From a virus: a stretch of DNA of 64,000 bases. Below, piece by piece: positions 28,593 to 36,281 of this stretch (the stretch's first letter is position 1; each line of letters opens with the position of its first letter). Both the position numbers and the translations under genes were made by a program. Under the pieces are notes generated by a model. It was given only the letters and a program-made list of their open reading frames with translations, searched no databases and was not told where the DNA came from. The DNA lies in the IMG/VR virus record IMGVR_UViG_3300020052_000004, positions 62,001 through 126,000 of that record, one strand, 5' to 3'.

Positions 28593-28621
28593 TGTACATT
28601 AATCGTATATTGTGGTATAAT
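28593..28621 (+). promoter_or_regulatory. Promoter P8 (TGTACA-N17-TATAAT)
   Basis: TGTACA at 28593-28598, TATAAT at 28616-28621, extended -10 TGG. It drives the gene at 28648 and probably the run through gp33, gp59 and gp32. Confidence 0.75.
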
Positions 28622-28647
28622 AGTACCATCACAACGATTAATGTACT

Positions 28648-28881
28648 ATGGCAAATATACACTTCCTTAGAAAGATAGCAGTAGACGAGTTATGGGATAC
28701 CATGTTCTTTGCTACCGGTCAACGTCCGGTCAAAGAAAAAACCCCTAACTTTTATATCCTGAAAGCCGATAACCTTGAGCTGAAGATTCATTCTACTCGC
28801 AAGGTTATCGTCAACGGTGACACATGTCGTTCGGTACATGAAGCAAAGTATGTTGTAGCGGAGATCCTTTCATTATGTTAA
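28648..28881 (+). CDS. Conserved small phage protein
   Basis: A 77-residue protein (MANIHFLRKIAVDELWDTMFFATG...). No ribosome site is visible in the 20 bases upstream. Central residues form a beta sheet (NFYILKADNLELKIHSTRKVIVNG). First gene of the P8 unit; the function is unknown. It overlaps the next gene by 7 bases. Confidence 0.5.
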   Translation: MANIHFLRKIAVDELWDTMFFATGQRPVKEKTPNFYILKADNLELKIHSTRKVIVNGDTCRSVHEAKYVVAEILSLC

Positions 28882-29216
28882 TTTACACGCATCAACGTTC
28901 TAAGAAAAAAGCACGTAAACCCACCGCAGCTCAACGCGAGCTAGCAGCTTCTTGGGATGCTATCATGAATACGCATAAGCCCAAAAAACAAGTGGTATCA
29001 AAATCCGACTCATGGTCGTATTCTCTAGCGGCACCTCCAGGACGAGCCGCAACTACTAAGCACAAATCCGTCGATACTGGTGGATTTGCAGCTAAAAAAG
29101 AATCTCCAAAATACACGGGCAGTAAAATGATTGGTATTGGAACTTTGCATAAGTCCAACGCCGTACCAGTATTTTGTGACGAAGAAGCCAAAGCAATGGC
29201 TAACATGCGCCGATAA
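28875..29216 (+). CDS. Conserved phage protein, unknown function
   Basis: A 113-residue basic protein with SWDAIMNTH near residue 26, SVDTGGFAAKKESPKYTG near 65 and GIGTLHKSNAVPVF near 87. I recall the C-terminal KYTGxxxxGIxxMHKSNxVPVF block from many tailed phages of all hosts. It may be a DNA-binding or virion-associated protein; the role is unknown. Confidence 0.65.
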   Translation: MLIYTHQRSKKKARKPTAAQRELAASWDAIMNTHKPKKQVVSKSDSWSYSLAAPPGRAATTKHKSVDTGGFAAKKESPKYTGSKMIGIGTLHKSNAVPVFCDEEAKAMANMRR

Positions 29217-29229
29217 ATCTTATTTGTGA

Positions 29230-29235
29230 TATAAT
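29230..29235 (+). promoter_or_regulatory. -10 element TATAAT, leaderless layout
   Basis: TATAAT with an extended TGA, five bases before the ATG at 29241 and no ribosome site in between. No TGTACA at the -35 position. Confidence 0.45.
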
Positions 29236-29240
29236 ACACT

Positions 29241-29498
29241 ATGAACTACCGTAAAGAACTATCCGAAGCATTCATTGACCGTGATGCAGTTACATTAACC
29301 GAACTTAAGAACAAGCTTGTTGAAGATACCATCTTTTTAGATCAGTGGTTCGATGTCTTCATTGACAAGTTCTCAGATCTTATGGATACAGAAAAGCAAA
29401 CTGCTCCAGTATGGAAAAAGTACTACCAACGATTTGATGAGTATAGTGATCTTAAGATTCAATTAAACACAGTGGAATATTATTTACAAAATGTCTGA
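29241..29498 (+). CDS. Small acidic protein upstream of gp33
   Basis: An 85-residue helical, acidic protein (MNYRKELSEAFIDRDAVTLTELKNKL...). It stands directly before gp33 and overlaps it by 8 bases. A -10 element lies 5 bases before its ATG. No family recognised; the operon position suggests a part in replication or late transcription. Confidence 0.5.
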   Translation: MNYRKELSEAFIDRDAVTLTELKNKLVEDTIFLDQWFDVFIDKFSDLMDTEKQTAPVWKKYYQRFDEYSDLKIQLNTVEYYLQNV

Positions 29499-29745
29499 AA
29501 ATCTAGAAACAGAAGCCGAACAACCATTGTTTAAGAGTGCATCACAGTTTTCAATGTATATTGAGAAGTCTGCGATAGCAAACCGAATGAGTCACATGGA
29601 TGCAGTAATACAATATTGTGCTGACAACTATGTTGACCCAGATGATATTAAACACCTAATCAACAAGTCTCTAAAAGACAAGATTGAAGTTGATATGATT
29701 AATGAGAACATGCTACCAAAGCGTGCAACACTAGATATTGAATAA
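29491..29745 (+). CDS. gp33: gp33-like late transcription co-activator
   Basis: An 84-residue protein (T4 gp33 is 112). The segment with IEKSAIANRMSHMDAVIQYCADN and the following KSLKDKIEVDMINENMLPKR matches the T4 gp33 pattern of IEKMVEEFGMSYLEA...IIEKIQSEAIDENLLRP. In T4 it bridges RNA polymerase, sigma gp55 and the sliding clamp at TATAAATA promoters. Position immediately before gp59 and gp32 is as in T4. The C-terminal clamp-binding end (DFLL in T4) is not present; it ends TLDIE. Confidence 0.75.
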   Translation: MSENLETEAEQPLFKSASQFSMYIEKSAIANRMSHMDAVIQYCADNYVDPDDIKHLINKSLKDKIEVDMINENMLPKRATLDIE

Positions 29746-30365
29746 TGGACGGATTTAAAGCATACAAATACTTTATGGCGGTGAGGTTACACTTCACTAC
29801 TGATAAGTATGACGTATTCGAAAGTGGTGGAAGAGTAATGGGCTCTCGATCCACATTCGATAAAAGAAGGGATCGAGGATTGTTTGAGAAGCTTGCAGAA
29901 AAGTTTTCATCAGACAAAGACTTGATTCAGTTCTTTGTTGCTAACTTTGCATACGGTAATAATGGAGTCGTTTACTCAAGCGAATCACATGACCTATACG
30001 AATCTTGGCAAAACAGAAAGCAGTCTATCACACGTAGTTTTGAGGTCGATCTGATCGCACTATCACGAGTATTGGAGACTGAACGCAAACCATATGAATA
30101 TTTGTTCGACACGGAAGATTGCTCTCCTCCTTTGTTGAATCTATATTTGAGTAAGGCAATATCATTGGAGACTATGTCTATCATCAATGATCTAGATCCT
30201 TATCTTGACAAATGGGAACCGTTAATCATGTTATGGAAAGACGAATTTAGAATCATTCGAAAAGTTCGAAAGTTCGTAAAATATAATGAAAATGTGATAC
30301 AATCAAAATATCAATCATTTAAAGAGGAGTTTTTGGAGCCAGATCATGGGACGCACATACACTAA
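29745..30365 (+). CDS. gp59: gp59 helicase loader
   Basis: A 206-residue protein (T4 gp59 is 217). Shared features: GFKAYKYFMAVRLHFTTDKYDVF at the start, FDKRRDRGLFEKLAEKF (about 40-56), and an all-helical C-terminal half. In T4 it loads helicase gp41 onto gp32-coated forks. Its ATG overlaps the gp33 stop by one base, and gp32 follows after one small gene. Confidence 0.85.
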   Translation: MDGFKAYKYFMAVRLHFTTDKYDVFESGGRVMGSRSTFDKRRDRGLFEKLAEKFSSDKDLIQFFVANFAYGNNGVVYSSESHDLYESWQNRKQSITRSFEVDLIALSRVLETERKPYEYLFDTEDCSPPLLNLYLSKAISLETMSIINDLDPYLDKWEPLIMLWKDEFRIIRKVRKFVKYNENVIQSKYQSFKEEFLEPDHGTHIH

Positions 30366-30546
30366 TCAACGCGAATACGATGACCGCGATGCCCCGCGTA
30401 AAATTAAGGCAAAGCCACCAAAGCATTCGCGAAATATTTCAGGCAAAGGCATGCGTGTTATAAATAGTATGTCAGATGATGATTTCGATTTACAAGAATC
30501 AAATGAAACTAATGACAAATACGACGAATATACATCGACAACATAA
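30346..30546 (+). CDS. Small basic-acidic protein between gp59 and gp32
   Basis: A 66-residue protein. The N-terminal half is very basic (KIKAKPPKHSRNISGKGMRVIN), the C-terminal half acidic. I recall this RNIPGxGMRxIN word in small T4-type phage proteins near gp32. A TATAAATA word lies inside it (30459). The function is unknown. It overlaps gp59 by 20 bases. Confidence 0.55.
   Translation: MGRTYTNQREYDDRDAPRKIKAKPPKHSRNISGKGMRVINSMSDDDFDLQESNETNDKYDEYTSTT
30459..30466 (+). promoter_or_regulatory. Possible late promoter TATAAATA for gp32
   Basis: An exact late element inside the upstream small gene, 103 bases before the gp32 ATG. T4 gp32 also has a late promoter, which makes this plausible. 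Confidence 0.35.
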
Positions 30547-30568
30547 CGTTAATACAAAGGAAAATAAA

Positions 30569-31474
30569 ATGGATATCAATACACTTCGCAAAATGCGCAA
30601 TTCAGACTTCGGTAAAATTGCTACAGCATTTGATAATGACTCTGGACCAGGCGGTGAAAAGAAGTCATATAAAGACGATCGCTTCTGGAAACTGGAAGCC
30701 GATAAAGCAGGTAACGCAACAGCCGTTATCCGATTCCTGCCTCGTCACCAGGAAGATGAACTACCTTGGGTTAAAGTTTGGAACCACGGTTTCCAAGGAC
30801 CTACAGGCAAATGGTACATCGAAAATTCCCTTACAACCATTGGTAAAGATGATCCAGTATCAGAGTTGAATTCACGTCTGTGGAATTCAGGTATTGATTC
30901 TGACAAGGATGTTGCACGCAAGCAAAAGCGTCGTTTGCAATATACCGCCAATATCTTGGTTATCTCTGATCCTAAGCATCCAGAGAATGAGGGTCAAGTG
31001 TTCTTGTTTAAGTTTGGTAAAAAGATCTTCGATAAGCTCATGGATAAAGCTAAACCAACTTTTGAAGATGAAGATCCAATCAACGTGTTTGATTTGTGGG
31101 AAGGCGCTAACTTTAAATTGCGTATGCGCAAGGTTGAAGGTTATCCTAACTACGATCAATCCACATTCTCAGAGCCTTGTCCAGTTGCTGATAACGATGA
31201 GGATATTCTAGCTGTTGTTAACAAGCAATATGCTCTGAAAGAATTCTTGGATCCAGCAAACTTCAAGTCTTACGACGAACTATCTAAGAAGTTGCAATCG
31301 GTTCTTAATGCCGCTCCTGCTCCAGCAATGACTGCTGAAAGTATGGATGAGGATGAAGCACCATGGACTGAGCCTAAGTCTGCACCTATTAATAAGGTCG
31401 TGGCTAGTTCTTCCGCTGATGATGACGATGAGGATGCGATGAGCTTCTTTAAGAAGATTGCTCAAGAAGACTAA
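30569..31474 (+). CDS. gp32: gp32 single-stranded DNA-binding protein
   Basis: I read 301 residues from the ATG at 30569, with AAAGGA before it (T4 gp32 has 301). The N-terminal basic domain is followed by the OB-fold core: IRFLPRHQEDELPWVKVWNHGF near 51-72, YIENSLTTIG and NSRLWNSG near 80-112, KRRLQYTANILVISDP. The acidic C-terminal tail (SSADDDDEDAMSFF) is the usual partner-binding site for gp59 and others. The H-x-C-x-C-x-x-C zinc site of T4 gp32 is absent here. Confidence 0.93.
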   Translation: MDINTLRKMRNSDFGKIATAFDNDSGPGGEKKSYKDDRFWKLEADKAGNATAVIRFLPRHQEDELPWVKVWNHGFQGPTGKWYIENSLTTIGKDDPVSELNSRLWNSGIDSDKDVARKQKRRLQYTANILVISDPKHPENEGQVFLFKFGKKIFDKLMDKAKPTFEDEDPINVFDLWEGANFKLRMRKVEGYPNYDQSTFSEPCPVADNDEDILAVVNKQYALKEFLDPANFKSYDELSKKLQSVLNAAPAPAMTAESMDEDEAPWTEPKSAPINKVVASSSADDDDEDAMSFFKKIAQED

Positions 31475-31502
31475 AAAAAAGGGGCCGCAAGGCCCCTTTT
31501 TT
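31475..31502. terminator. Bidirectional terminator between convergent operons
   Basis: An A run plus GGGGCC (31475-31486), loop GCAA, GGCCCC plus a T run (31491-31502). The A run on one side and T run on the other make it work in both directions, ending gp32 (+) and the tape-measure operon (-). Confidence 0.92.
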
Positions 31503-31503
31503 A

Positions 31504-34197
31504 TTACCAAGCAGCTTTAGTAATATACTTACCAAACGACTTGTCTTGATTGCGCGTGGTCTTTGACATACCAACATTCGTGCTACTATTATTGTTTTGT
31601 ACATTAGTCGGAGCACTAACTACCACTGCTTGTTGCTGCTTTTTACCTGAAGCTTCAGCATTCTGAGCTGACGGGGTTGATATATCTGCACCAGGTACTG
31701 ATGATCTAGACTTGAGTGCATTATCACGTGACCTATCTGCAATATCAGATTGCATTACTTTACTTGGTGGCTTGATTTCTCCACTTCCCACCTTATCACG
31801 ATATAACATGTGCGCACGGCTTCTAGCTGCACGTTTGCTAGCTAGTGTAGCACCCTTCTTCTGTTCTTTATAAAGCTTCTGCCATTCTGGAGTCTTTTCT
31901 GCTTCACTTGCGATATACCCAGACATACCAAATGTTTTCGGCCTATTCAGGGTAGAAGTACTTTTTGAAGCATCACTTGGAGCCGGCTGGACCGCTTCTC
32001 GTGTTTCCATTGCGCTATCGGCCTTAGCTTCTTTTTGCATTGAAACTGACTCGTCGCTTTTCTCTTGAGAGCTTACTGCCTTTTCTGCAGCCTTCTTACC
32101 TTTGTACTTAGCCATTGCTTCAGCCCAAGCTTCAGCTTCAGCTTCTCGCGCAATATTCTTGCGTGCTATGGTAGACATTCTACCCTTATATTTCTTTGCC
32201 TTCTCGTTGATAAGCTCGTTTTTACGCTTCTGGAATTCTTCGTAAGCTTTAGGATCATTTTTACGCATGTCAATCGACATTTCAGCGTCACTCATTTCTC
32301 CAGATGCGTTAGGCTTCCAGCCAACAGTCTTAGTTCTGCCAGATCCGCCAGACTTACTAACAGCACCACCGCTAGCATCAGTTCTAGCAGAGCCAATGGC
32401 TTTGCCTAATGCAACGATCTTTTCATTTGGTAATTTGCTGATTGCCTTTAATTGATCTTCGTCAATATCTTTAAACTGACGCAATCCTTCTGCAAGAACT
32501 GTAATACCTTCACCAGCAGCCTGAACACCTGGACCAACTCTACCGATCTCGATCAGCTGTTCTACTGGTGATTTCTGACCACCGATTGCAGACAACAATC
32601 CGGATACTAAGTTAGTGACGCCTCCCACAGCATTTGCTGCACCAAATGCAACCATTGCAGCTGATAGTGCAGTCAATCCACCTGCCACGCTAAATAGATT
32701 AGATCCATCTACATCATTTAATTTTAGTATATTAGTTGCGAACGTTTCAAAAGCGTCGGCCGCTAGGTTTGCTGCGTATCCAAATGGTACTAGCGCAACA
32801 CCTAATGCTCCAATAGCAAGAGCACCGGTAAACATTAATGGAGCTAGTGATCCCATGATAGCTCCTGCGGCACCTAATGCAGTAATAGATATTGCCGCCT
32901 TGCCAAGATCTTCCCATGATAAATCACTGAATGTCTTAAGTGCGGCACCAACTCCATACAAAGCTAAAGCCATTGCACCAAGTCCTAATGCACCTTTCAG
33001 CATCGTACCAATATTTCTACCCATCAGCTCGCCGACAGCAACTAATCCTGCTAATGCAATAGTCGCTTTTCCAATCGATCCCCAATCGACTTCGTTAAAT
33101 CCCTTAAGAGCTTTTGATAATACCCATAAAGCACCGGCAAATGCAGCGATACCTGCTGCCGCCTTTAGCATATTTTTAAAACCACCTTTATCAAAGAAAT
33201 TATTGAAGCTAGATCCAAAGCCGCCGCCAGATCCACCAGCTCCACCACCCGCTGTGCCCTTTCCACCAGAACCTCCGCCTTTGGAAATTTCTTCTCCATT
33301 AGCAGTCGCGCGAGTATTCTCTTCGATCTTTCCTAACAATGTAATTTGTTCATTGCGCCAGTCAGCATGTTCTCTTTCGGCTTCTGCTGCAGACGTCCCC
33401 TTTGGACGATCTGTGCCGGGTCCTTTCCAACCTGGTTCAAGACCTCCAGTTTTATTTTCAGTTCCTGTTTTGTCGCCACGATCAATAAGATCCTTCATTC
33501 TAGGATCTGCATTGCTCATCGTATTTGCCAACTCCTGGCGTATTGCTAGGAGTCCAGTCTTACCAATATCTTCGTCATTATATCCACGATCCTTTAGCGC
33601 TTTAATCTTCTTTTCATTGGCACGCATCTTGCGCGATGTTGCCTGTTGTATTCTAAATTCGCTAGCCGCTTCAGCTTCTGATTTTGAAGGATCGATCATT
33701 TTCTGATCTTTGATGTAATCCAATTTAGACTGTCTACGGTTAAGGGCCGTAGAAATAATACCACCTGAATCTCCCTTTACCATGCCGGTTTTATTTGCAA
33801 AACCTTTTAGCGTGAAAAAGTCTTTTACATTATCTTTAATTCCGCCAATACGTTCACCAATGGTTTTATATTGATCACGACCAAGTGCCGTGCTAGTAAT
33901 GTTGGCGGCACTACCACTAGTAAGAGCTTTGCCTAAAAACCCAGACTGCTTCTGTGTTTCATTAAGAAGCTTTCCCATGTTGGTATTGACTTTGTCGAAT
34001 AAGCCAACTAGTTTTTCCATCTTCGAATTCATGGATATGCTAACCGCAACACCCGCCTGAGTGCTAAGAAGGCTTTCCCGCTGTTTATTCTCCTGAGCAG
34101 AGGTTAGAATGGAATTAGTTTTTGCGGCACGTTGGATGCCGGCAGATCTATCCACAGCAGACAAGCTTGTTCTTTGCTTTTCTAATAAGGCTTTCAT
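31504..34197 (-). CDS. Tail tape-measure protein candidate (gp29 position)
   Basis: An 897-residue protein. Residues 1-290 are mainly long coiled coil. A glycine-rich stretch (about 300-330) precedes a string of hydrophobic Gly/Ala helices (about 335-520: ALWVLSKALKGFN, MALALYGVGAALKTF), then a charged, disordered C-terminal half. Long length, hydrophobic middle and position right behind gp26/gp51 suit the tail tape measure that fixes tail length and enters the host membrane. T4 gp29 is 590. Its ATG overlaps the gp51 stop (ATGA). Confidence 0.65.
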   Translation of the reverse strand: MKALLEKQRTSLSAVDRSAGIQRAAKTNSILTSAQENKQRESLLSTQAGVAVSISMNSKMEKLVGLFDKVNTNMGKLLNETQKQSGFLGKALTSGSAANITSTALGRDQYKTIGERIGGIKDNVKDFFTLKGFANKTGMVKGDSGGIISTALNRRQSKLDYIKDQKMIDPSKSEAEAASEFRIQQATSRKMRANEKKIKALKDRGYNDEDIGKTGLLAIRQELANTMSNADPRMKDLIDRGDKTGTENKTGGLEPGWKGPGTDRPKGTSAAEAEREHADWRNEQITLLGKIEENTRATANGEEISKGGGSGGKGTAGGGAGGSGGGFGSSFNNFFDKGGFKNMLKAAAGIAAFAGALWVLSKALKGFNEVDWGSIGKATIALAGLVAVGELMGRNIGTMLKGALGLGAMALALYGVGAALKTFSDLSWEDLGKAAISITALGAAGAIMGSLAPLMFTGALAIGALGVALVPFGYAANLAADAFETFATNILKLNDVDGSNLFSVAGGLTALSAAMVAFGAANAVGGVTNLVSGLLSAIGGQKSPVEQLIEIGRVGPGVQAAGEGITVLAEGLRQFKDIDEDQLKAISKLPNEKIVALGKAIGSARTDASGGAVSKSGGSGRTKTVGWKPNASGEMSDAEMSIDMRKNDPKAYEEFQKRKNELINEKAKKYKGRMSTIARKNIAREAEAEAWAEAMAKYKGKKAAEKAVSSQEKSDESVSMQKEAKADSAMETREAVQPAPSDASKSTSTLNRPKTFGMSGYIASEAEKTPEWQKLYKEQKKGATLASKRAARSRAHMLYRDKVGSGEIKPPSKVMQSDIADRSRDNALKSRSSVPGADISTPSAQNAEASGKKQQQAVVVSAPTNVQNNNSSTNVGMSKTTRNQDKSFGKYITKAAW

Positions 34198-34379
34198 TGA
34201 TTTTGTCTTTCTAGTCGTAGTCGTTCTTCCTCCAGATACTGTAATAATAAGCTTACGTAAATCTCACGTTCAAAGGGTATCATAGATTCTAATTCTTCCA
34301 AACTATATTTATGATACTGCATCATGGCAAACGTACTTTTATAATAGCTTGCCAGCGTTTCATGATAAAGGTTTATTAA
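34194..34379 (-). CDS. gp51: gp51-like tail chaperone frame, likely -1 extension of gp26
   Basis: A frame of 61 codons is open in -1 relative to gp26 and starts in its run of eight T at 34378-34385. Before any ATG it reads LYHETLASYYKSTFA, then MMQYHKYSLEELESMIPFEREIYVSLL. This matches the gp51 baseplate-hub assembly type of T4-like phages (recalled), whose similarity begins upstream of the first ATG (34325). No ribosome site precedes that ATG. A slip on T TTT TTT would fuse it to gp26. Free initiation at 34325 (43 residues) is the alternative. It stops in ATGA overlap with the tape-measure gene. Confidence 0.7.
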   Translation of the reverse strand, partial: LINLYHETLASYYKSTFAMMQYHKYSLEELESMIPFEREIYVSLLLQYLEEERLRLERQNQ

Positions 34380-35089
34380 AAAAAACTGTCGAGCCCTTTT
34401 ATTACTAGTTCATGGTGGTGATTACATACTGGGCAATCAAATTTGATGTCTTGCTCCAGTTTAGGCATGGTTTCAAAGAAACTTTGAATTTTTGCAAACT
34501 GATCTTGTGTTAAATTCTCAATGAACTGAACTAGATCCTCTTTTGATTGTTCTTTAGATGCATACACTGTATCTGAATCATAAATGTATTCGATAGAATC
34601 TACGATAATGTCAAAAATTAATTCAACATTTCCTGCATTAAAGTCTTCTGTCTTCTTTAGCATCGCTAAACCTGGATAGTTCATCTTAACGCCAACACTA
34701 TCAGATAGCTTAATTAAGCTGACGTGATCGGGATCAAACTTCACGTTTAACTTGGTTAAGTCAATTGGTATCTGAACCTTGGCTTTGTCATCGTTACATT
34801 CGGTGCATGAAAACACCGGTTCAACAACCTCACCAACAGATCTTGCACGTAGTTGGCAAAAGATATATTCAATATCAAATACTGCTAAAGTGTCTACATC
34901 GAGCTTTTCAAATGTACATGCCCTAATGACAGACTTAATAGTCTCGAGCATAGTACTTGCTTCTTCGCTCTCTTGAGCAATAAGCAAAGCTTTTTCTTCC
35001 TTCACAAGGAAAGGTCTGAATTTAATCTTTTCCTTTGTGGATGGTACAGTCAATTCGTACGTTGGGGTGTTTATAATAGGTAAAGCCAC
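34376..35089 (-). CDS. gp26: gp26 baseplate hub subunit / T4_baseplate family
   Basis: A 237-residue protein (T4 gp26 is 208). The start MALPIINTPTYELTVPSTKEKIKFRPFLVKEEKALLIA is typical of the family. A CTEC pair near 105-108 and a C-terminal FDCPVCNHHHELVIKG make up a possible zinc site. The 0 frame ends ...DSFF-stop on eight T. It acts in assembly of the central hub that starts the tail tube. The gene is followed by gp51 and the tape measure, as in other tailed phages with two-frame tail chaperones. Confidence 0.85.
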   Translation of the reverse strand: MALPIINTPTYELTVPSTKEKIKFRPFLVKEEKALLIAQESEEASTMLETIKSVIRACTFEKLDVDTLAVFDIEYIFCQLRARSVGEVVEPVFSCTECNDDKAKVQIPIDLTKLNVKFDPDHVSLIKLSDSVGVKMNYPGLAMLKKTEDFNAGNVELIFDIIVDSIEYIYDSDTVYASKEQSKEDLVQFIENLTQDQFAKIQSFFETMPKLEQDIKFDCPVCNHHHELVIKGLDSFF

Positions 35090-35090
35090 A

Positions 35091-35531
35091 TCAATCTCCT
35101 CTTCTCATATTTTCGATCATTTTACTAAGTTCAGTTGTACTTCCAACAAATATAGCATTATTAGTTACATTTCCACCTGCTTGCGCTGTGGTTTGTTCTG
35201 TTTTCCCTCTAGATTCTAACTCCTGTCTCTTCGTATGAAGATCCACAAGTTGGTGATTAATATCGGATAGTTGTTTCATTAAACCTCCGACCACTTCGAA
35301 CGCCCTAGGATGCTCAGAGCTCTGAGCAACTTCCAATGCATGTTCTAATGCAGTTTTTCCCTTGTTAAGAAGGGCATAAAGATTATTACGAGTATTCTCA
35401 TAATCATCATCTATCTTGGTTTCTTTAACGACCTCTGGAGTCGTTTCAGTATAATCAACGATCTCCGTATTCTTACCTTGTATAGGTTCAACGTCAAAGA
35501 CGCTACTCAAATTTTTATCAAGTTTACTCAT
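35091..35531 (-). CDS. gp16: gp16 small terminase subunit
   Basis: A 146-residue protein (T4 gp16 is 164). Core DDYENTRNNLYALLNKGKTALEHAL near residues 41-65 and HPRAFEVVGGLMKQLSDINHQLVDLH (about 73-98) form the oligomerising helical hairpin. NNAIFVGSTTELSKMI near the C-terminus matches T4 (NATVFMGSPTEL). The protein sets up packaging initiation by the large terminase gp17, which is not in this window. Its place between tail genes is unlike T4, where gp16 and gp17 are adjacent. Confidence 0.85.
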   Translation of the reverse strand: MSKLDKNLSSVFDVEPIQGKNTEIVDYTETTPEVVKETKIDDDYENTRNNLYALLNKGKTALEHALEVAQSSEHPRAFEVVGGLMKQLSDINHQLVDLHTKRQELESRGKTEQTTAQAGGNVTNNAIFVGSTTELSKMIENMRRGD

Positions 35532-35546
35532 ATTTAAAAACCATAG

Positions 35547-36281
35547 TTATGGGGCAATAGATAACGGATCAGTCCAAAGAGGTTCTAGTCTCTGTGGTGC
35601 GGTGTAGAATGAAGATACTATCTGTTCTGGTTTAGCACTAGTACTATATATTGTAGATTGATAATCCACGAAATTGTTAACGAATGCGTCTTTGCCTAAA
35701 GCTGGTAGTGTATCAACAACAGTAGCATTTCCCACGGAAGTTGATGCACTATTGGCTGATTCAAACCATTCGTATTGCATAGTAACACTTAACTTCATGA
35801 TATCCCTGTTTGCATAGTCCAATTGAACTGCACCAATATTTTTTGGAAATGCATTAAACAATGTGGTAGTATAAACAGGAGCATTAGATGTGTCATACAC
35901 ATGGATAGACATCTGAGGACATATGTAATCAGATGGATAGTTAAAATCACGAGTAGTAATTGACTGTACAGATTCAACCCATACGTCAAACATTCTCTTG
36001 ATTAACAAATCTTTATCCATATAAAATGTCAATGTGACAGGTTCAAATATTCTCTCATAGGCAACTTCTCTGGTTTCTCCATATGAACGAACCGGGTTAG
36101 TTCCGAAAGATGTTCCTGGTAATTGCGCAGTATCACACATCAACCTAATCATTCGAAGATTTGATAGGAACGGTTCTTGCCTTGAATTTAGTGTTGGAGG
36201 AGCATTTAACTCGACCAAGAATCGATTCGATTTAGACAGACCGCTAGCGCGGATGTTGCTTTTAAATTCTTGTATACTCAT
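35547..36281 (-). CDS. gp54: gp54 baseplate tail-tube initiator
   Basis: A 244-residue protein (T4 gp54 is 320). It has the tube fold seen in gp54/gp48/gp19: NRFLVEL at the N-terminus, MCDTAQLPGTSF, FEPVTLTFYMDKDLLIKRMFDVWVESVQ (about 79-106), MSIHVYD and VTMQYEWFE. gp54 closes the hub and is the platform for the tail tube. It overlaps the upstream gene by 4 bases. Confidence 0.78.
   Translation of the reverse strand: MSIQEFKSNIRASGLSKSNRFLVELNAPPTLNSRQEPFLSNLRMIRLMCDTAQLPGTSFGTNPVRSYGETREVAYERIFEPVTLTFYMDKDLLIKRMFDVWVESVQSITTRDFNYPSDYICPQMSIHVYDTSNAPVYTTTLFNAFPKNIGAVQLDYANRDIMKLSVTMQYEWFESANSASTSVGNATVVDTLPALGKDAFVNNFVDYQSTIYSTSAKPEQIVSSFYTAPQRLEPLWTDPLSIAP

Noticed and set aside
32615-33706. 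Long plus-strand frame of 363 codons
   Set aside because: It is the antisense shadow of the tape-measure gene: proline- and alanine-rich low-complexity translation, no ribosome site, and the minus-strand gene has family-like features.
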